Part shown: positions 55,005 to 64,000 of the stretch, one piece after another | Position numbering within the stretch: position 1 is the first letter of the stretch | How the letters are laid out: each line of letters starts with the position of its first letter | Assembly (NCBI GenBank): GCA_031769625.1 | Contig: JAUIMM010000548.1 | Span: 558,001 to 622,000, forward strand | From: Taudactylus pleione | Lineage: Eukaryota; Chordata; Amphibia; Anura; Myobatrachidae | Direction: 5' to 3' | Length of the DNA: 64,000 nt | Notes under the pieces: generated by a model | Seen by the model: only the letters and a program-made list of their open reading frames with translations | The model's database searches: none | What the model was told of the DNA's origin: nothing | Translations under genes and position numbers: made by a program

Positions 55005-58000
55005 ACCTCCCAATACCTCTTCCTATACACAGTACTCAGGGTGAGGTGTTACCAGTGTCCTATATAGTGGTAATATAACCTCCCTCTTCCTGCTACTAAT
55101 ACCTCTTCCTATACACAGTACTCGGGGTGAGGTGTCACCAGTGCCCTATATAGTGCTAATATAATTTCCCTCTTCCTATACACAGTACTCGGGGTGAGGT
55201 GTTACCAGTGTCCTATATAGTGGTAATATAACCTCCCTCTTCCTGCTACTAATACCGCTTCCTATACACAGTACTCGGGTGAGGTGTTACCAGTGTCCTA
55301 TATAGTGGTAATATAACCTCCCTCTTCCTGCTACTAATACCTCTTCCTATACACAGTACTCGGGGTGAGGGGTTACCAGTGCCCTGTATAGTGGTAATAT
55401 AACCTCCCTCTTCCTGCTACTAATACCGCTTCCTATACACAGTACTCGAGTGAGGTGTTACCAGTGTCCTATATAGTGGTAATATAACCTCCCTCTTCCT
55501 GCTACTAATACCTCTTCCTATACACAGTACTCGGGGTGAGGTGTCACCAGTGCCCTATATAGTGGTAATATAATCTCCCTCTTCCTATACACAGTACTCG
55601 GGGTGAGGTGTTACCAGTGTCCTATATAGTGGTAATATAACCTCCCTCTTCCTGCTACTAATACCGCTTCCTATACACAGTACTCGGGTGAGGTGTTACC
55701 AGTGTCCTATATAGTGGTAATATAACCTCCCTCTTCCTGCTACTAATACCTCTTCCTATACACAGTACTCGGGGTGAGGGGTTACCAGTGCCCTGTATAG
55801 TGGTAATATAACCTCCCTCTTCCTGCTACTATTACCTCTTCCTATACACAGTACTCGGGGTGAGGGGTTACCAGTGCCCTATATAGTGGTAATATAACCT
55901 CCCTCTTCCTGCTACTAAATACCTCTTCCTATACACAGTACTCAGGGTGAGGTGTCACCAGTGCCCTATATAGTGGTAATATAATCTCCCTCTTCCTATA
56001 CACAGTACTCGGGGTGAGGTGTTACCAGTGTCCTATATAGTGGTAATATAACCTCCCTCTTCCTGCTACTAATACCGCTTCCTATACACAGTACTCGGGG
56101 TGAGGGGTTACCAGTGCCCTATATAGTGGTAATATAACCTCCCTCTTCCTGCTACTAATACCTCTTCCTATACACAGTACTCAGGGTAAGGTGTCACCAG
56201 TGCCCTATATAGTGGTAATATAATCTCCCTCTTCCTATACACAGTACTCGGGGTGAGGTGTTACCAGTGTCCTATATAGTGGTAATATAATCTCCCTCTT
56301 CCTGCTACTAATACCGCTTCCTATACACAGTACTCGGGGTGAGGGGTTACCAGTGCCCTATATAGTGGTAATATAACCTCCCTCTTCCTGCTACTAATAC
56401 CTCTTCCTATACACAGTACTCAGGGTGAGAAGTTACCAGTGTCCTATATAGTGGTAATATAACCCACCTCTTCCTGCTACTAATACCTCTTCCTAGACAC
56501 AGTACTCAGGGTGAGAAGTTACCAGTGCCCTATATAGTGGTAATATAACCTCCCTCTTCCTGCTACTAATACCTCTTCCTATACACAGTACTCGGGTGAG
56601 GTGTTACCAGTGTCCTATATAGTGGTAATATAACCCACCTCTTCCTATACACAGTACTCACGGTGAGGTGTTACCAGTGTCCTATATAGTGGTAATATAA
56701 CCTCCCTCTTCCTGCTACTAATACCGCTTCCTATACACAGTACTCGGGTGAGGTGTTACCAGTGTCCTATATAGTGGTAATATAACCTCCCTCTTCCTGC
56801 TACTAATACCTCTTCCTATACACAGTACTCGGGGTGAGGGGTTACCAGTGCCCTATATAGTGGTAATATAACCTCCCTCTTCCTGCTACTAATACCTCTT
56901 CCTATACACAGTACTCAGGGTGAGGTGTCACCAGTGCCCTATATAGTGGTAATATAATCTCCCTCTTCCTATACACAGTACTCAGGGTGAGATGTTACCA
57001 GTGTCCTATATAGTGGTAATATAACCTCCATCTTCCTGCTACTAATACCTCTTCCTATACACAGTACTCAGGGTGAGGTGTCACCAGTGCCCTATATAGT
57101 GGTAATATAATCTCCCTCTTCCTATACACAGTACTCAGGGTGAGATGTTACCAGTGTCCTATATAGTGGTAATATAACCTCCCTCTTCCTGCTACTAATA
57201 CCTCTTCCTATACACAGTACTCGGGGTGAGGGGTTACCAGTGCCCTATATAGTGGTAATATAACCTCCCTCTTCCTGCTCCTATTACCTCTTCCTATACA
57301 CAGTACTCAGGGTGAGGTGTCACCAGTGCCCTATATAGTGGTAATATAATCTCCCTCTTCCTATACACAGTACTCGGGGTGAGGTGTTACCAGTGTCCTA
57401 TATAGTGGTAATATAACCTCCCTCTTCCTGCTACTAATACCGCTTCCTATACACAGTACTCGGGTGAGGTGTTACCAGTGTCCTATATAGTGGTAATATA
57501 ACCTCCCTCTTCCTGCTACTAATACCTCTTCCTATACACAATACTCGGGGTGAGGTGTTACCAGTGTCCTATATAGTGGTAATATAACCTCCCTCTTCCT
57601 GCTGCTAATACCTCTTCTTATACACAGTACTCGGGGTGAGGTGTTACCAGTGTCCTATATAGTGGTAATATAACCTCCCTCTTCCTGCTACTAATACCTC
57701 TTCCTATACACAGTACTCAGGGTGAGAAGTTACCAGTGCCCTATATAGTGGTAATATAACCCAACTCTTCCTATACACAGTACTCAGGGTGAGATGTTAC
57801 CAGTGTCCTATATAGTGGTAATATAACCTCCCTCTTCCTGCTACTAATACCTCTTCCTATAGACAGTACTCGGGGTGAGGTGTTACCAGTGTCCTAAATA
57901 GTGGTAATATAACCTCCCTCTTCCTATACACAGTACTCAGGGTGAGATGTTACCAGTGCCCTATATAGTGGTAATATAACCTCCCTCTTCCTGCTACTAA

Positions 58001-61000
58001 TACCTCTTCCTAGACACAGTACTCAGGGTGAGAAGTTACCAGTGTCCTATATAGTGGTAATATAACCCACCTCTTCCTGCTACTAATACCTCTTCCTAGA
58101 CACAGTACTCAGGGTGAGGTGTTACCAGTGTCCTATATAGTGGTAATATAACCTCCCTCTTCCTGCTACTAATACCTCTTCCTAGACACAGTACTCAGGG
58201 TGAGAAGTTACCAGTGCCCTATATAGTGGTAATATAACCTCCCTCTTCCTGCTACTAATACCTCTTCCTATACACAGTACTCAGGGTGAGGTGTTACCAG
58301 TGACCTATATAGTGGTAATATAACCCACCTCTGCCTATACACAGTACTCAGGGTGAGATGTTACCAGTGTCCTATATAGTGGTAATATAACCTCCCTCTT
58401 CCTGCTACTAATACCTCTTCCTAGAAACAGTACTCAGGGTGAGAAGTTACCAGTGTCCTATATAGTGGTAATATAACCCACCTCTTCCTGCTACTAATAC
58501 CTCTTCCTAGACACAGTACTCAGGGTGAGAAGTTACCAGTGCCCTATATAGTGGTAATATAACCTCCCTCTTCCTGCTCCTAATACCTCTTCCTATACAC
58601 AGTACTCAGGGTGAGGTGTCACCAGTGCCCTGTATAGTGGTAATATAATCTCCCTCTTCCTATACACAGTACTCGGGGTGAGGTGTTACCAGTGTCCTAT
58701 ATAGTGGTAATATAACCTCCCTCTTCCTGCTACTAATACCGCTTCCTATACACAGTACTCGGGTGAGGTGTTACCAGTGTCCTATATAGTGGTAATATAA
58801 CCTCCCTCTTCCTGCTACTAATACCTCTTCCTATACACAATACTCGGGGTGAGGTGTTACCAGTGTCCTATATAGTGGTAATATAACCTCCCTCTTCCTG
58901 CTGCTAATACCTCTTCTTATACACAGTACTCGGGGTGAGGTGTTACCAGTGTCCTATATAGTGGTAATATAACCTCCCTCTTCCTGCTACTAATACCTCT
59001 TCCTATACACAGTACTCAGGGTGAGAAGTTACCAGTGCCCTATATAGTGGTAATATAACCTCCCTCTTCCTGCTACTAATACCTCTTTCTATACACAGTA
59101 CTCGGGGTGAGGTGTTACCAGTGTCCTAAATAGTGGTAATATAACCTCCCTCTTCCTATACACAGTACTCAGGGTGAGATGTTACCAGTGCCCTATATAG
59201 TGGTAATATAACCTCCCTCTTCCTGCTACTAATACCTCTTCCTAGACACAGTACTCGGGGTGAGGTGTTACCAGTGTCCTATATAGTGGTAATATAACCT
59301 CCCTCTTCCTGCTACTAATACCTCTTCCTATACACAGTACTCGAGTGAGGTGTTACCAGTGTCCTATATAGTGGTAATATAACCTCCCTCTTCCTGCTAC
59401 TAATACCTCTTCCTATACACAGTACTCGGGGTGAGGTGTTACCAGTGTCCTATATATTGGTAATATAACCTCCCTCTTCCTGCTGCTAATACCTCTTCTT
59501 ATACACAGTACTCGGGGTGAGGTGTTACCAGTGTCCTATATAGTGGTAATATAACCTCCCTCTTCCTATACACAGTACACGGGGTGAGGTGTTACCAGTG
59601 TCCTATATAGTGGCAATATAACCTCCCTCTTCCTATACACAGTACTCAGGGTGAGGTGTTACCAGTGCCCTATATAGTGGTAATATAACCTCCCTCTTCC
59701 TGCTACTAATACCTCTTCCTATACACAGAACTCAGGGTGAGATGTTACCAGTGTCCTATATAGGGGTAATATAACCTCCCTCTTCCTGCTGCTAATACCT
59801 CTTCCTATACACAGTACCCGGGGTGAGGTGTTACCAGTGCCCTATATAGTGGTAATATAACCTCCCTCTTCCTGCTACTAATATCTCTTCCTATACACAG
59901 TACTCGGGGTGAGGTGTTACCAGTGCCCTATATAATGGTACTATAATACCCCTCTTCCTATACACAGTACACGGGGTGAGGTGTTACCAGTGTCCTATAT
60001 AGTGGTAATATAACCTCCCTCTTCCTATACACAGTACTAGGGGTGAGATGTTACCAGTGTCCTATATAGTAGTAATATAACCTCCCTCTTCCTGCTACTA
60101 ATACCTCTTCCTATACACAATACTCGGTGTGAGGTGTTACCAGTGTCCTATATAGTAGTAATATAACCTCCCTCTTCCTGCTACTAATACCTCTTCCTAT
60201 ACACAGTACTCGGGGTGAGGTGTTACCAGTGTCCTATATAGTGGTAATATAACCTCCCTCTTTCTGCTACTAATACCTCTTCCTATACACAGTACTCGGG
60301 GTGAGGTGTTACCAGTGTCTTATATAGTGGTAATATAACCTCTCTCTTTCTGCTACTAATACCTTTTCCTGTACACAGTACTCTGGGTGAGGTGTTACCA
60401 GTGTCCTATATAGGGGTAATATAATCTCCCTCTTCCTGCTGCTAATACCTCTTCCTATACACAGTACCCGGGGTGAGGTGTTAACAGTGCCCTATATAGT
60501 GGTAATATAACCTCCCTCTTCCTATACACAGTACTCAGTGTCCTATATATGGGTAATATAACCTCCCTCTTCCTGCTGCTAATACCTTATCCTATACACA
60601 GTACTCAGGGTGAGATGTTACCAGTGTCCTATATAGTGGTAATATAACCTCCCTCTTCCTGCTACTAATACCTCTTCCTATACACAGTACTCGGGGTGAG
60701 GGGTTACCAGTGCCCTATATAGTGGTAATATAACCTCCCTCTTCCTATACACAGTACACGGGGTGAGGTGTTACCAGTGTCCTATATAGTGGTAATATAA
60801 CCTCCCTCTTCCTATACACAGTACTCGGGGTGAGATGTTACCAGTGTCCTATATAGTAGTAATATAACCTCCCTCTTCCTGCTACTAATACCTCTTCCTA
60901 TACACAGTACTCGGGGTGAGGTGTTACCAGTGTCCTATATAGTGGTAATATAACCTCCCTCTTCCTGCTACTGATATCTCTTCCTATACACAGTACTCGG

Positions 61001-63178
61001 GGTGAGGTGTTACCAGTGTCCTATATAGTGGTAATATAACCTCCCTCTACCTATACACAGTACACGGGGTGAGGTGTTACCAGTGTCCTATATAGTGGTA
61101 ATATAACCTCCCTCTTCCTATACACAGTACTCGGGGTGAGATGTTACCAGTGTCCTATATAGTAGTAATATAACCTCCCTCTTCCTGCTACTAATACCTC
61201 TTCCTATACAGAGTACTCGGGGTGAGGTGTTACCAGTGTCCCATATAGTGGTAATATAACCTCCCTCTTCCTGCTACTAATATCTCTTCCTATACACAGT
61301 ACTCGGGGTGAGGTGTTACCAGTGTCCTATATAGTGGTAATATAACCTCTCTCTTCCTGCTACTAATACCTTTACCTGTACACAGTACTCGGGGTGAGGT
61401 GTTACCAGTGTCCTATATAGGGGTAATATAACCTCCCTCTTCCTATACACAGTACTCAGTGTCCTATATATGGGTAATATAACCTCCTTCTTCCTGCTTC
61501 TAATACCTCTTCCTATACACAGTACTCAGGGTGAGATGTTACCAGTGTCCTATATAGTGGTAATATAACCTCCCTCTTCCTGCTACTAATACCTCTTCCT
61601 ATACACAGTACTCGGGGTGAGGGGTTACCAGTGCCCTATATAGTGGTAATATAACCTCCCTCTTCCTGCTACTAATACCTCTTCCTAGACACAGTACTCA
61701 GGGTGAGAAGTTACCAGTGTCCTATATAGTGGTAATATAACCTCCCTCTTCCTATACACAGTACTCGGGGTGAGGTGTTACCAGTGTCCTATATAGTGGT
61801 AATATAACCTCTCTCTTCCTGTACACAGTACACGGGGTGAGGTGTTACCAATGTCCTATATAGTGGTAATATAACCTCCCTCTTCCTATACACAGTACTC
61901 GGGGTGAGATGTTACCAGTGTCCTATATAGTAGTAATATAACCTCCCTCTTCCTGCTACTAATACCTCTTCCTATACACAGTACTCGGGGTGAGATGTTA
62001 CCAGTGTCCTATATAGTGGTAATATAACCTCCCTCTTCCTATACACAGTACTCGGGGTGAGATGTTACCAGTGTCCTATATAGTAGTAATATAACCTCCC
62101 TCTTCCTATACACAGTACTCGGGGTGAGGTGTTACCAGTGTCCTATATAGTAGTAATATAACCTCCCTCTACCTGCTACGAATACCGCTTCCTATACACA
62201 GTACTCGGGGTGAGGCGTTACCACTGTCCTATATAGTGGTAATATAACCTCCCTCTTCCTGCTGCTAATACCTCTTCCTATACACAGTACTCGGGGTGAG
62301 GTGTTACCAGTGCCCTATATAGTGGTAATATAACCTCCCTCTTCCTGCTATTAATATCTCTTCCTATACACAGTACTCGGGGTGAGGTATTACCAGTGCC
62401 CTATATAGTGGTACTATAATACCCCTCTTCCTGCTAATAATACCTCTTCCTATACACAGTACACGGGGTGAGGTGTTACCAGTGTCCTATATAGTGGTAA
62501 TATAACCTCCCTCTTCCTATACACAGTACTCGGGGTGAGATGTTACCAGTGTCCTATATAGTAGTAATATAACCTCCCTCTTCCTGCTACTAATACCTCT
62601 TCCTATACACAGTACTCGGGGTGAGGTGTTACCAGTGTCCTATATAGTAGTAATATAACCTCCCTCTACCTGCTACTAATACCGCTTCCTATACACAGTA
62701 CTCGGGGTGAGGTGTTACCAGTGTCCTATATAGTGGTAATATAACCTCCCTCTTCCTGCTGCTAATACCTCTTACTATACACAGTACTCGGGGTGAGGTG
62801 TTACCAGTGCCCTATATAGTGGTACTATAATACCCCTCTTCCTATACACAGTACTCGGGGTGAGGTGTTACCAGTGCCCTATATAGTGGTACTATAATAC
62901 CCCTCTTCCTATACACAGTACTCGGGTCAGGTGTTACCAGTGTCCTATATAGTGGTAATATAATACCCCTCTTCCTATACACAGTACTCGGGAGGAGTTG
63001 TTACCAGTGTCATATATAGTGGTAATATAACTTCCCTCTTCCTGCTGGTAATATCTCTTCCTATACACAGTACTCGGGGTGAGATGTCACCAGTGTCATA
63101 TATAGCGGTAATATAATACCCCTCTTCCTGCTACTAATACCTCTTCCTATACACAGTACTCAGGGTGAGGTGTTACCT
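55005..63178. repeat. 86/67-bp satellite, about 100 copies
   Basis: The long unit (about 86 bp) reads cctcttcctatacacagtac, tcggggtgaggtgttaccag, tgtcctatatagtggtaata, taacctccctcttcctgcta, ctaata. The short unit (about 67 bp) lacks one 19-bp block (cctgctactaatacctctt), which itself arose as a partial duplication of cctcttcctata. Long and short units alternate irregularly, and variants (cagggtgagaagttacc, cgggtgagg) recur in blocks. It contains stops in all frames. Confidence 0.96.
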
Positions 63179-64000
63179 GTGATCTGTATGATAAGAAATC
63201 AGTTCAGGGACTGACACACCTATCATTATTAGGGGAAGGGCAGTGGGATGCGTCATTGTTGTACCCATCCCCTAAACTGTACCCCTCGGTACAAAGATGT
63301 AATAGGTCTTCCTAATTCCGTGAACTTGGCTGACACATCCCAACCCTTCCTCCTAGCACAATGTCTGTACGCTGATGACAGGTGTCCGAGCCTCCTCCAT
63401 TCTGTGAGTAGGGAAGCCTTCCTACAAGAACACGAAGGCCGCTCTCTAACGCCCAGCCTGGCTGATTAATATAGGCCGTTCTATTGCCACGTGTTCCGGT
63501 AACTGGCAGCAAACTTGGGGGTTCCAGACAAACAGAATGGCTTAGCAGATGATTATTTTAGTTTCCCATATTACTCCCCTCCTCTGACACTCCAAGCTTG
63601 AGGTTCCTCAGTCTCTACTCCCTCTATGTGGTCACAGCCCCCATCCAGCACTACATAACCCCTAGCATCTGGCACGGTAATAAACAGCCTCCAATTATTT
63701 TGCGAGGACTATAAGCTTCTCAGCAAGTCCCGAAGGCCTTTCCCTATCTATATATGTCCCTTCAGGCCGATCTCAGGACGGGTGCCTGCCCACGCACGTA
63801 CACACAAACTTGTTCAATATTACCCATAGGGGGCACTATCTACATCTGCCTGTACACAAGCTGGAAAAGGGCACCACACAGCGAGAGGCCACATTATTAA
63901 AGCGGGAATTAAAACCGACACAACATAGTTAGTAGTAGTAAAATCCCATAAACTTGCTTTAATCCAAAGCCGATTTCTCCATCCTCAGGTATCTGGGATT
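63179..64000. other. unassigned intergenic DNA
   Basis: About 820 bp to the window end with no recognised gene, RNA or repeat ends. Short open frames at 63248-63469 (+) and 63312-63512 (-) have no similarity I can name. Confidence 0.5.

Overview
This is a window of vertebrate nuclear DNA, most likely from an anuran amphibian with a repeat-rich genome. Two conserved vertebrate protein genes can be recognised. The rest is dominated by cut-and-paste DNA transposon debris (Tc1, mariner, hAT-like and Harbinger-like MITEs) and by very large tandem arrays. There are no operons, ribosome binding sites or prokaryotic features. The clade is inferred from the repeat landscape and gene structure; I cannot name the species.

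Genes. (1) SVBP, the small vasohibin-binding protein, lies on the + strand in two coding exons, 17484-17597 and 41120-41206, separated by a 23.5 kb intron. The spliced product is 66 residues, the same length as human SVBP. It has a GC-rich promoter with an NRF1-type site just upstream and an ATTAAA poly(A) signal at 41371. (2) An intronless calpain small-subunit gene (CAPNS1/CAPNS2-like, 314 residues) lies antisense inside that intron at 34391-35335, with a full open frame and its own AATAAA. Its lack of introns suggests a retrogene.

Layout. 1-712: 31-bp minisatellite. 800-6430: MITEs and a degenerate Tc1 element. 7050-8735: 36-bp minisatellite. 8.7-11.5 kb: mostly unassigned DNA with one hAT-like MITE. 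11533-14252: second Tc1 copy carrying three MITEs. 15255-17325: 29-bp minisatellite running up to the SVBP promoter. 17.6-41.1 kb: SVBP intron, holding a 37-bp repeat with YY1-type motifs, nested MITEs, an 85-bp satellite (21.6-24.9 kb), a 79-bp satellite made from a mariner transposase segment (26.9-29.06 kb), a 28-bp array inside a larger element (30.1-32.2 kb), the CAPNS gene, a 44-bp minisatellite (36.9-38.1 kb) and more MITEs. 41.4-45.5 kb: dense stack of nested MITEs. 45.7-52.1 kb: 50-bp satellite. 55.0-63.2 kb: 86/67-bp satellite. Tandem arrays make up roughly two fifths of the window.

The most unusual element is a MITE family with termini near GGGCCTGATTCAG and 3-bp target duplications. 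One subfamily is tiled end to end by about ten separate perfect or near-perfect hairpins. Comparison of copies in this window shows paired, compensating changes between hairpin arms. Precise dating by nesting is possible at several sites, including two Tc1 copies that share a MITE at the identical position.
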